Positions 38,243 to 49,372 of a stretch of DNA of 64,000 nucleotides are shown one piece after another. The position numbers and the translations under genes were made by a program. The DNA comes from Citrus sinensis (lineage: Eukaryota > Streptophyta > Magnoliopsida > Sapindales > Rutaceae), in assembly GCF_022201045.2 (NCBI RefSeq), contig NC_068560.1:33381001-33445000 (forward strand), written 5' to 3'. The notes under the pieces are model-generated. The model had not been told where the DNA came from, made no database searches, and saw nothing but the letters and a program-made list of their open reading frames with translations. The stretch's first letter is position 1. Each line of letters begins with the position of its first letter.

Positions 38243-38751
38243 AATTTGAGAGACATATAATGGGTTCAATTGGCGAGAGAGAGAGATTGCGCGGGATAGT
38301 GAAACGTTTTTTTGGAGGGTTTTTGTCGTTTTTTTTATTTTTTTTCTTTTTACAGCGGTTTGATTTTCTTCTCTTTGAAATTTTTCTTGCATTTTCTTTC
38401 CGGAGAAAATTTCCAAGGGGGAAGGTGATGGGCCGCATTACTGGGTCCAACTACAAGCCCGTGGAGAATCACTGGTTGTAGTCCATTGAACTTTTGAACC
38501 CAGTAAGCAAATGGGAATAACAAATTAGAATTTAGAACATTACTTACTGGCTTCTTTCTTTTAAAAAAAAAAAAAAACTGCAACAGCCCAGTTAGCGGGT
38601 TTACAGTTTACGCAAACGCAATGCCGGACCCGACTCGAATCACCAGCCCGGACCAATAGCAGAGGTTTTATCCACAATCAATTTGCATATTTTTCCCTCT
38701 CACATTTTCCCACACTTGCTCGGCTCCCAAACACCCTGTCCCGCTGGCGCC
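38243..38751. promoter_or_regulatory. Divergent (bidirectional) promoter of ubinuclein and PTAC6
   Basis: Only 509 bp separate the two divergent start codons. Within it are tgggcc (38429-38434) and agccca (38585-38590, reverse TGGGCT), both matching the TGGGCY site II element bound by TCP factors in plant housekeeping and organelle-related genes, and a CCAAT (about 38653). A poly-A run sits at about 38562-38578. Shared control is an inference. Confidence 0.6.
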
Positions 38752-41428
38752 ATGTCCGCCACCACTCTCCTCTTCTCCCCGCCTCTCTTCACTCTCAAAC
38801 TCCTCTCTTTCACCGCCACCGCCACCAAACCCTTCTCTGCTCCACCACTAAAATTCACTTCCATCTCCCTCCCTTCCCTTAAACCCCGTAAACCCTCATT
38901 CATCGTGCGCTCCGACGACGGAGATGGCGACGGCGGCCCCGACGACTACGACATGGACGAGGACGAAATGGAGGAGCTCGACAACAAGAAAGACTACGAC
39001 GTCGAGTACGACCCGCTCGTTGCTGGTGGTGATGAAGATATTACGATGGTGGATAGTAAGAGCTTCGTGTACACGCAAGGTTGGGATTCAGAGACGGTGG
39101 TGGATTATAGAATTGATGAAGATGAGTTTCATAAGATTAGTTTGATGGAGTGTGATTTCTTTATAAGGAAGCCTCCCGATCCTGACAATGATGTGTACGA
39201 TTTTAGAGAGGTTAGTGGCGCGTTTTAAGCACTTCTTCTTGTTTTAATAGCAAAAAAGTTTCTCTTATTGAATGCAACACTGAAATTATTTTAGTGAGAC
39301 TGAGAACGAAAGCACTTTGAAAAACACACTAAAGTTATGTTCGTTTCTTGACATGGGTATTGCTTGTTTATTTGTTTATTGCCATTACATTGCAGATGTA
39401 TGTTACTCCCCCAGATACGGATATTTATGCAATACCAAAGGTTCTTGCTCCAATGCCGCAGAAGGTACCCGCTGTTGTAATTCTTGTTGCTTTTACAGTA
39501 GTTATCTCTTTTGTGATGTTGTTTGGTTTATTCCTTTATATGTTGCTTTAAAATAATTGTGTACAATCTCCTACCGTTTATTCTTCTGCAAAGTGTTTAA
39601 TCACATGCATGCTGGCATGTTGAATTGGCAGTTCATATTTATAATCATACAGGTATTGTTGCAAAAGTTGATGAACATCTTGATAAATTAATTAGATGCT
39701 TCAGGTGAAACTTTTAGGGTTCCTAAGGTAATGCTACTGCCACCTCCTTCTTAGAGGATTTTGCACATATTCTGTTGTGTTATTCATTAAAGTGTTACAT
39801 CACTGTTGCATAGATACATTGGTAGTTTTTGAGACTTGTATTTTTCTCCTTTTGTTCATTTGCATTATGTGAAGTAATTTATTAATCATATGAGTAATTT
39901 CTTAAATTTTTTGATAGTAATGGGTACTTTTTCGTTGTTGTCAAAATGTAGTATATTCGATGTGCGGTGAGTGATTATGGATGCTATAATGTTACTGAAC
40001 CACCCATTGATGCACCTCGAGATCCAATGTACAAATCTGAGAGGGAGATCCATAAGGTATAAAAGATCTGTTTTTATATTATATGACTTCTATGTATTAA
40101 GAAGTTCCGCTAGATTTTGTAGCTTTATTTTTGTAACACCCCTAGCAATGGGTTCACCAGGTCAATTTTCGTTGTAGGTATTCTTGGTAAAGCACTACAG
40201 GAACAGGAGGTTGGGCGATCCAGAATTTGTGCTTGATTTTGAGGAGATATATGTTATTGATTCTAAAACGAAGTCAATTACCAGAGCAAAAGTCTTGGTA
40301 TGAATTTTTATTGTATAGATTGGTTTTGAAGCCCCTTTAAATGTTGTTTATGGAGTGACAGTATGCTTCTCATCTCTTAAGTTCTTATTGGTAACTTAAC
40401 TTTATGATCTCTTTAGTTTAGATGGACAATACTGTTCTGCAGTTTCATGAGGATCATGCTTTATATCTGACATTGGTGATGTTTAAGCACCTGATTCATT
40501 TCTTTTGGGCTTCACTTTGGATCCTTTTTCTTTTTTTATAAACAATGGATCGTCAAAACTTAAGAGATTGATTGATATTTGTTTTAAATCCAGTGGTTAC
40601 GCCCTGTAAACTTTTGAGTTGTATCAATTTCTTTTCCTGGCCTAACTTGGCTAAATTTATGCTATATAATTGAATTCTACAAATTTTGGCTATGTATGAT
40701 GTAAAGGTCATAAGTATTCATCTTGTATCTTCATTTGTTCGCCGCAGGCTTGATACTTCACAACTACCACAAGTTATGTCATGCCATGTCTTCTTTAGCA
40801 ATATTGTGTGGCTTTTGAGTAGTATTAATGTTTCTGTTTGTTGAGTCATGACCTGATGGAACCATTTTTCTTATAATCGAGAACCTTCGTGCGAGTGTTG
40901 TGGAGAAATCTTATGATTCATGCATGGGTGTGTTTGCTTAATGTGATGACTTTTATTATGTGTTCTAGTTCCTGTGTCTATAAGAGGAACCTTTGCTTCT
41001 ATGTCTATTTATCTCCGAGTTTCAGTTTAGGCGTAAATAGATTACTCTTCTTGCTTTCTCATTTTTTAATTTCTATGTTCTCCAATTCACGTTATATTAG
41101 CTACTTTCGGAGGATTATTGTTTCAATGGTTACTATGTTGCCTATAGGTCACACTTCCAAGAAATAGGGACAGAAAGAGTGACTTACTTATAGTACGTGA
41201 TAATGGAAACTCCTTCAAAATTATTCATGCAGTAAGTATCTCTTTCCCAAATTTCAATCACATTTCTGTTCTGTATTGCCTGATTCACCATTATCTGTTT
41301 ATGCTTTATAGAGTCAAAAAGAGGACGCCACCACTGTAATAGAGAAGGAAGAGTGGGTCAAGACCAGAGCAGACATGGAGAGACATCTAAGAAAGCTTCG
41401 GGACTTCAATGTTTCAAATTGGTTCTAA
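38752..41428 (+). CDS. PTAC6: PTAC6 / PAP8, plastid-encoded RNA polymerase associated protein
   Basis: Component of the plastid transcriptionally active chromosome, needed for PEP activity and chloroplast biogenesis. Exons 38752-39210, 39396-39464, 39952-40056, 40178-40297, 41148-41231 and 41312-41428 give 317 aa. The first about 50 residues are Ser/Thr/Pro-rich without acidic residues, as in a chloroplast transit peptide. Residues about 54-85 are strongly acidic (DDYDMDEDEMEELDNKKDYD). The conserved core includes MYVTPPDTDIYAIPKVLAP, YGCYNVTEPPIDAPRDP, KHYRNRRLGDPEFVLDFEE and the terminal RKLRDFNVSNWF. Length is close to Arabidopsis PTAC6 (At1g21600). The ATG at 38752 is preferred because it precedes the transit-like region. 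All introns are GT-AG; intron 4 (40298-41147) is the longest. Divergent from ubinuclein, an arrangement I recall in Arabidopsis too. Confidence 0.93.
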
Positions 41429-44400
41429 CCAAAAGCAGATTTTAGGTATCTTTTGATGAAGATGATTTGCAACAAAATGAAGATTGTTCAGATTTGGGCA
41501 TGTGCAAATGCACTAAACTGTGCTCATATTCAACTCCTTGTGCACAGAGGTTTTTGGCTTTCGGCTGATCCAGACAATTTTGTAAGGTATTTCCGTTTGA
41601 GAAATGTATTTTTTGTAAGTATGAAGAATTTGCTTTACCTCTTAAACTATTTTGTTGTTTTATGCAGAATGCACCAAAATGTTCCCTTTGCGGAGTAGAG
41701 AGTTTCAAGTTGTAGTAGCTGATGCAAAACTTCTTTAGATCATTACAATTTTACACGTGAATTTTTTATTGTGTAAACTTTTTTTCTGCCTGCGTACTGC
41801 TGTAGTGCTGTTGGGCTGAGAGGCCCATGGCCCAAGACCTTTTATTAACTGACAGCCTTTTAATTTTAACCCCTTATGGAAAGGACATTTCCAAATTCAC
41901 TCTATATCCATAATGCTTAAAAAATAATATGGGATCATCATTTTTTATAAAAATTGTAGGATTATGAATTTAAGCAATAAATCATTTTACAATTTAGAAT
42001 AATTTTTTAAGTTATATTCTAAACACTTTATTTATTTGTACGTTCATTTAAAAATCTTAAAGTCTTAATTTTTACTCTGCACACTCTTACAAATACTAAA
42101 ATAGTCCTTAATTGAACTAAATGTAATAAATATTTTACTTTTTGATGATTTTTTATTTTCAATTCATTACTAAAGAAGGCGATTTTTTTAGTTATGATTA
42201 GAATTTCAAAAAACTGTTGTAGCTCGTTAATCTTCCATTAAAACTAATTGAGATAAGTGGAAGAAGAATTTCAAAATTTTACATGAGTATATATATGTGA
42301 AGTGAAGCATTTAATTTATCATGTTGTATGAAAACAAGAATTAGAAAATTGTGATAAGAGTCAACGTTTGAGATACACACACATTCATTCACTTTACTAA
42401 AAAAAAATTAATGAGTGTTCAACATGGGTGTTAAGAGTATAAATCGTCCTTGATAGTAAATTAAGTTATGGACGTTTAAGTAATATAAAAATTTATTAAA
42501 TCAAGAGTGTTCGTAATAGAATTTGTAGTGCAAATAATCCCACCATAACATAAAATGAATTTGAGATTTGCATCCGTGAAAAGCAAAGTAAGGGACAGTT
42601 GGCTAAATAAAATTAATCAATTAATTAAATGACGCTACATATTATTATTACTATTAGTTATCTTTTTTATTTTAAGCATACATGTTTTATGAGCATCAAC
42701 ATGATGCTATATTATTTGCAATCAACTGATAATACACTAATTATAAAACAATAAGCAGTGATCTAGTCATGTAAAAGCAAATATAAACATGAAAAGAAAT
42801 TCAATAGATGAAAATTGGGAGCACTTAAGGTTTTTCAAATTAGAATGCTCATTGTATAAAAATCTCTTATTGAATATGTAAATTTTCTTTTCTTCTTATT
42901 TTCCCCCCGAAAGATTGTTGATTTCAATGCATTGGAATTTTAACTCTGCACTTAAAAACCAAGAAAAAAAAGTTTTTAATAATTTGTTTTATGTGTAAAA
43001 GAAATTAGCTTGCTTCATTTTTATTGTGTACAAAAACGAAACATCAAAAGCTAGGAGCTAGCTAGGATTGCATATCGTACAAACAAACGCATCAACACGA
43101 TCAGGCCAGTTCCCATGGGTTTGTTTAGGTTTTGAGATCATATTAGATGATAGATATAGGATAGTTTAAGTTACCTATCCATCCTCCTAGCTAAGGTCTC
43201 TTTTTTTTATTTTTTCCCCCCTCGTTTTCCTCTGTTTGGAGAACGTGACAGGCTTTGACTCTGAAAATCATATTCTTTCCTTAATTAGACGACAATGGGG
43301 CACGAAAAATACGTGCCCCTTTTCCCTCTTTTGGACCTTTATTTCATCAGCTCAGCTGCATTGTTGTTGCTAACTGAGAAAATTAAACCCTACTTTGTTT
43401 CTCGATTTGATGGTTTAGATCTTATTATTTATACCATATTTAGTCCCATCACTCAAACCCTAGACACAACACCATTTCACACCCACTTCAATCAAGGCCT
43501 TAGAGATCTTGACGCGTGCCCACTACCATTATCACAACTTCACTGTTACGTATCAAACACTGCTTGTATAGCCGACTCCCATGATAGCTAGCTAATGTGC
43601 CTTTGCGATTGATGACAGATAGATCTTGCACTTCAAATGGTTTTTCTGTGGGATAATTGCGTTTAGCTCCCTACTGTTTATGGTTTATTTGTCAAATAAA
43701 GATGTAGTTTATTTTTTTACATTAAGTTAACTTCCATTGAAATAAATAAATAACACTACTAATTAGGTAGTTTTTAAATATGCAAATGAACCATATCATT
43801 TTTTGAGAAAACACAAAAAAAAAAAAAATACGGGCCTAAACGTTATTATCTGGCTCTTTTTTTTTATTAATAAAGGGCTCTAAAAAGAGCTAAGACAACA
43901 CTAAACGGAAATGTGCAACTCCAAAAACATAATTGTTTAATATGCTAAGTATATTAAAAGAAGAGACTGATTACCCAGCCGTTTAACAATATATATTATA
44001 ATAAATCTCGTGTCTTGTCCATGTTTCCTTATTGTAACAAACCTCCTAAACCCTAAAGCTCATGGAGTAATATACGATAAAATCAGTCATAGATAGTCAG
44101 ACAGAGAGAATCAATGAGACCAATGGTTAACAAGTTGAAACAAAACTAACAAAGCCAACATATAAAAGCAAATTAATTAAGTGTCAGATAATTGAAATGG
44201 CTTGGCATTTTCACCCACCCATAAACAAACCCTTGCTTTCTGAGTCACTTGGAAAGCTTCATTATCCTCAAACTCATAATAGAAACCTCCTTTGTTACTT
44301 TTCTCCCTCGTTTTTACCACCTTTTGATTTACTTATCTCTTCGTATCTTCCCCATTTCTGCAAGCAATAAGAACACACAAGAAGAAGGTGGGTGAAGGAA

Positions 44401-44444
44401 GAAACCAACTGGGCTGTTTGTGAAAAAAAAAATAAAAAACAAAG
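41429..44444. other. Intergenic DNA and 5' region of PI copy A
   Basis: 41429-41760 is likely the PTAC6 3' UTR. 41800-43100 is AT-rich with nothing recognisable. About 43180-44440 aligns by eye with the region upstream of PI copy B (about 48680-49370), so it is treated as promoter and leader. The frame at 43295-43591 lies inside that conserved block and is not taken as a gene. Confidence 0.6.
43180..44200 (+). promoter_or_regulatory. Upstream region of PI copy A conserved with copy B
   Basis: Blocks shared in the same order with 48680-49110 include attagacgacaatggggcac / cttagacgacgggggagcaa, ttgatggttta / ttgatggttaa, accatatttagtcccatcac / accatattcaggtcggagca, actcaaaccctaga / actcataccctaga, and gagaatcaatgagaccaatg / gagaatcattgagaccagtg. 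The accatattta/accatattca block is a near CArG box (MADS site) but not a perfect one. Confidence 0.65.
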
Positions 44445-46572
44445 ATGGGGAGAGGAAAGATTGAGATCAAGAGGATTGAGAACTTGAGCAATAGGCAGGT
44501 GACTTATTCAAAGAGAAGAAATGGGTTGATTAAGAAAGCTAAGGAGATTGCAGTTCTTTGTGATGCTAAAGTTTCTCTCATCATTTTCGCCACTTCTGGC
44601 AAGATGCATGACTACTCGAGTGCTCCGTATGGATCTCTTTTCTTATTGCATTTTTTTTTCTTTTTAAGTTGTTTCATCAGCTTCTTTGAGCTTAAATTCG
44701 TGTAACTGAATTTATCATTATTATTATTATTCGCATTTGCTTTGATGGTGAAGGATGTTTGAGATTTTAGAAGCGTATCACAAGCAGTCTGGGAAGAAAC
44801 TCTGGGATGCTAAGCATGAGGTATGGTGTTTGTTTTGTTTTGTCTGAACTGAAATGATGTATCTGAAGTAGTTACATGCACGGTCCAATGATCAAATGAT
44901 AGGGTTCTGTTTCCTAAAAACGTGTAAAGAGACATGAAACTGTTGATTCTATGAACAGATCTATAAATGGGATGTGTTGTGGCTTCATATATCTTTCTCT
45001 TTATTCTCTTTTTTGTGCATATTTTATTGAAAAAGAAACATAAAACCATAAGAGATGTAACATCTATGAACAGATCTGGTAATACCATGTGTTCTCTTCC
45101 TTCCTTTTCCTTGCTAAAATATAACGATAATTATTATAGGGAATTTAAACCCTCCAAAGGCATTCGTAATATATAGGTCAACTCTAGAGTATTCTTTTCA
45201 TTAGAGCACAGTATAACCAGCAGATTTTACATGTTTATGAAAACAGATCTGTCAACAAACTGCTCCTTTTTTTTTTTTTTCATTTTTGTCTCATGAAGTA
45301 ATAACTAATATGCATTATATATCTACTATACTTTATTGTAAATCACACAGAACCTCTACAATGAAATTGATAGAATCAAGAAAGAGAATGACAGCATGCA
45401 GATCAAGCTCCGGTAAAATCTTTCAGTTTGCTTCTTTATTTGATTTCTCCCTTTCTTAATTCGTCACTTGATTTACGCTGCAAGCGTTGTTTTTGTTCAG
45501 GCACCTCAAGGGAGAGGATGTCACATCTTTGAACCACAAAGAGCTCATGGCCTTAGAGGATGCCCTTGAAAATGGCCTCACCGGTATTCGCGACAAACAG
45601 GCTAGTCCATAGTCTATATAAATATATTCTTTATAAATTTGTATACAACCCCTTCCCCTTGCTAGGCTTTTAATTAACAGGAGGGTCTAATCTTTCTGAT
45701 CCTTTCTTGTTTCCCTTGTGACAGAGTGAGATGATGGAGAGGATGAGGAAAAATGTATGTCTATTAAAAACAGTAATCTTTGTTTAATTTATCTATAAGA
45801 TTGTTATCAGTTAGCTTGTTTCAATTTAATACCACAAATATTGGAAGGTTGTTGAAAAAAAATTTGCTAGCCGCTATTTGCCTAATTTATTTTGCAATTT
45901 GTTGTGGTTGAACATAGGGAAAAATGCTGGAGGAGGAGCATAATTACCTCAAATATGTTCTGGTATATTCACTCATCTTCCTTTAATTTTTTCAACTCAC
46001 GACAATACTTTAGCAAAAAAAAAAAAAAAATTAATGCTAATAAGGAAATTTGGGCAAACTGCCTTAATTAGCTAGAAGTTTAAGAATAATATTGATCGAG
46101 CAAGTGAATCTTTCTGAATTTCAAAAAATTGACTTTATAACTTGAATTGGTAGCAGGAAATAATCTGTTGCATTTATATGTTGGCGAAGGATCTTGAATG
46201 CAATGTCATTGATTATTGATTAGAGACAGAAGAAAGTTGAAAACGTATGCTTGACATGATGGTTGAAGCTAAAAGAAGAGAAGGGAGAGGAGAAAAAGGA
46301 TTTTGAATTATATATATATATACCAGTAGCTTATATCATACAGTTTTAATTAAACTTGAAAATAAGCAGTGATGATCGATTAATTTTGTTATTTTCAGCG
46401 GCAACAGGAGATAGCTAAGCAGCAACAACAACAACAGATGGCTTTGGAGAACAACGTGAGAGAGATTGATCCCAACGGATATCATCAGCGAGAGAATGAC
46501 GGGTACAGTTCACATATGCCTCTCGCCTTCCGCGTGCAGCCCATTCAGCCAAATCTCCAGGAGAGGATCTGA
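44445..46572 (+). CDS. PI: PISTILLATA/GLOBOSA MADS-box protein, copy A
   Basis: B-class floral homeotic transcription factor; with an APETALA3 partner it specifies petals and stamens. Exons 44445-44626, 44754-44820, 45351-45412, 45501-45600, 45725-45754, 45918-45962 and 46399-46572 give 219 aa. The MADS domain is residues 1-60 ([20 protein letters not shown]). The I/K region follows ([40 protein letters not shown]). The C-terminus carries a complete PI motif, [15 protein letters not shown]. Exon sizes 67, 62, 100, 30 and 45 are identical in copy B. The donor after exon 4 reads CAG|gctagt, a GC instead of GT. Exon 1 ends SSAP, two residues shorter than copy B (SPSTS in the family). A Gln-rich stretch (46417-46436) precedes the PI motif. 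Probably functional if the GC-AG intron is spliced. Confidence 0.94.
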
Positions 46573-47599
46573 ATCTTCCTCCTAATTGAAAATTAAGCAC
46601 TTTCACCCAGCATCTAGAAGGACTTGTGGTACAAGTGACCCAATAATTAAGCCCAAGGACTTGTGCACCTAAAGAAATTAAAACTTGTATAACAGGTTTA
46701 TGAACTTGTTGGAATCTTAATTAACTGTCTAACTAACTAGCTGTGAGCCATGCTTTGATCACCTTTGTTCTTAATTTGCTATATGCAGCAGCAGTATGTA
46801 CGTACGGTGTCTATGCCTATGGACATATACATATTTAGCTACTTCTTTTGTATGCATATTTGGTGTGTTATGGGTGCATTTGGTATTGCGATGGAACAAC
46901 GGTAACTTTTAAGCATTTAGTAAGCACTAGCTGCTGTAACTTGAAAGATATGATGATATGATTTTTCACTTGTTTGAAAGAAAATCTATTATGTTTTTAA
47001 TAATTATGTCAAAATTATTATTTAAAAATTATATTTACTACATATTATTAATTTTTTGTTTCATAACTACAGTTTTTTTTTTCTACAATAACTATAGTTT
47101 AAAAGTTACAGTACCTCAATTCCAAACAAGACCTATATCTAATAACAATTTTCAAACTGATTTACAAAAGTTTAGTAGCCTTTGAGATTATGAGTATGAT
47201 TTTATGCTGGCATCTAGAGGATGATCATTACTTTATACACATTAAAAGAGTGGCTATAACCATAAACAAACCCATACACCAGTGGTAAATATTTAAAGAG
47301 TGGCTTGGCACTTTCAAGTTTCAATCGCCCCACTAACAAACCCGCAAAAAGAAACCTCATCACACAAGTAGCAGATTTTTTTTTTTTTTTTTCCAAAAAA
47401 GGTTTCTGAGTTGTTCAAGTCATCTATAATAGTTTACCCAAACTGGAACGTAACTAATTAATTGAGCAAATCTAGTTTATTCCCCGATAATCAATCATCC
47501 CGTGGGGCGCCATACTATGTAGATTACTTAATTACCCACGTTATATATATATATATATATAGCTTCTCTCAATCAACAGAAAAGAAGGAAAAAAAAAAA
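46573..47599. other. Spacer between PI copy A and the defensin-like gene
   Basis: Holds the PI copy A 3' UTR, a MITE (46872-47133) and the presumed promoter of the defensin-like gene, with a (TA)n run at 47541-47561 about 40 bp before its start codon. No other gene is seen. Confidence 0.65.
46872..47133. mobile_element. MITE copy B, related to the element at 9647-10112
   Basis: The left end gggtgcatttggtattgcga...ggtaacttttaa pairs with the reverse complement of the right end, aggtcttgtttggaattgag...tgtaacttttaa. Its right half matches copy A (attatttaaaaat, cataactacagt, tctacaataact). There is no coding capacity. The target duplication is not clear. It lies about 300 bp past the PI copy A stop codon. 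Confidence 0.6.
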
Positions 47600-48421
47600 A
47601 TGAAAACTACACTTTCAATCTCAGTCATGCTCTTACTTGTGCTCTTAATCACCACAGGTAATTAAACTTTTCAAATCTGAGTTTCTGTAATTTCACTAAG
47701 ATTACTAAGTTTTTATTTTTTTTATTTTTTATTGAAATGGTTGAAATTAATACCTACAACATTGTATTGCTTCCTTGGTCGAGTATTATAGAAATTAAAC
47801 TTTTGTATTGAGAAACAATTATACTTATTCGATAACTATTCATCGCATCATTTCATAAAGCTCATATTGATTACAGCGAGAAAAAAAAACCAGTACAAAC
47901 GTATTTGAACACAAAAAGGAAAAACAAATATTTACATTCAGGGCTTATAAATTAAAACATTGTCACACATGTCTATCTAAGATTAATTCTTTCTTCAAAA
48001 ACTAGATTCAATTTCTAATTAGAGTTATGAAATCTAAATTCCATAATAAAACAGTGTAAACGCATTAATTATTGATCTAATCCGAAATTTATATATGGAT
48101 ACATCATACATTTAAAGCCTTGAAGAATTCATCTGAATACGTTCATCTACTTTTTTTTATATTTATTTTTTAAACAATTATTATGATCGTAAGTTGTGGA
48201 TATTAATTTTGAATGTTTATTTATTTATTTATTTTGGGTTGGCTGAAGGCAATTATGAGCTAATTGTGGTGAATGCTGACTGTGAACAATTTTTGGTCCC
48301 TGGACGGAAAGGTTGTGTGGATGAGAATTGCTACCATGATTGTAAGGCGATGTTTGGATCAAATGTTAAAGGGAAATGCACCGCATTCTCTCTTTACTGT
48401 CGTTGTACTTACCCTTGTTAA
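47600..48421 (+). CDS. Defensin-like (DEFL) secreted cysteine-rich peptide
   Basis: Two exons, 47600-47657 and 48249-48421, encode 76 aa. Exon 1 encodes most of a hydrophobic signal peptide (MKTTLSISVMLLLVLLITTG). Exon 2 encodes the mature peptide with eight cysteines spaced C-x10-C-x4-C-x3-C-x11-C-x6-C-x1-C-x3-C. This is the cysteine-stabilised alpha-beta pattern of plant defensins, including CxxxC and CxC. The intron position, splitting the last signal-peptide codon, is typical for DEFL genes. A TATA run (47541-47561) lies close upstream. DEFLs serve in antimicrobial defence or in reproductive signalling; which applies here cannot be told from sequence. It sits between the two PI copies, on the same strand, and looks intact. 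Confidence 0.85.
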
Positions 48422-49372
48422 TTAGAGTGCAGCGTGAACTAATTAATTATTAAAGTATTAAATAAGATATATCATGGAACTTAATTAATTAATATCGATA
48501 CTGTGCTACGATTTCTCTTAATTTAATTCCGGTGAATTTTTAACTTTTTCTCATTCATTTGATGAGAATGATAGTTCCATTTCCTAATCCAAAAATACTT
48601 TTTTACATTAGCTAAATACTGTCGAAATAGTACCCCTTGATGATCACATACTTTAATTGTGAAGATTGAAGAAGCCCCCCCTGGGCCCTACGGTTTCTTC
48701 GTTTGATCGTGATCTAAGTGTTTGACAGTTTATTACGTACTCTCAAAATCACGTTATTTCCTTAGACGACGGGGGAGCAAAACCAGAAGTACTTGTGTTC
48801 CATTTTCCTCTTTTGACCAATTTCTTTATTAGCTCCACATAATTATCTTTAATTTGATTGTGATTTGATGGTTAAGATTTGATATTATTTTACCATATTC
48901 AGGTCGGAGCACTCATACCCTAGAAAACACAATACCCTTAACATATCTTCAATCAGAGTCTTGTCCAAATTTCTATATATATTTAAACTCCCCTATAAGC
49001 CTAAGCTCTTTGGATTAATATCAGTCAAAAAGCGACAGAGAATCATTGAGACCAGTGGTTAAGAATGTGAACGTGCGGATAAAAGCCAAATCAATGGTCA
49101 TAAAATTACTAATAATGCATGAGTTGGCTTGGCTTTTTCAATGAACCCCATAAACTAAACCCTAGCTTACTCGCCCCACTTTGAAAGTTCTCTTAACTTC
49201 AAACCAATTATAGAAAGCTCCTTCAATGCCATTACTTTACTCTCCTCTCCTTTTTTTGTTTTTTTATTTTTTTATTTTTTTCCTTCTTTTCTCTTCATAT
49301 CTTTTCCATTTTGCAAGCAACAAGAAGAACAAGGAGAAGAGAGAGGAGAGGGAAAAAAAAAAAAAAAAAAAG
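48422..49372. promoter_or_regulatory. Spacer and 5' region of PI copy B
   Basis: 48422-48660 is AT-rich defensin-like 3' flank. About 48680-49370 aligns in order with the copy A upstream region and ends in an 18-A run just before the start codon. A cccccctgggccc block (about 48677-48689) is unusually GC-rich. Confidence 0.6.

Noticed and set aside
38243-38392. N-terminal extension of ubinuclein from an upstream in-frame ATG
   Set aside because: The extension is Lys-rich low complexity and reads like a purine-rich leader; the ATG at 38242 gives the usual start. Kept only as an alternative.
43295-43591. 98-codon open frame upstream of PI copy A
   Set aside because: The region is conserved with the copy B promoter, where the frame is not kept, so it is regulatory DNA.
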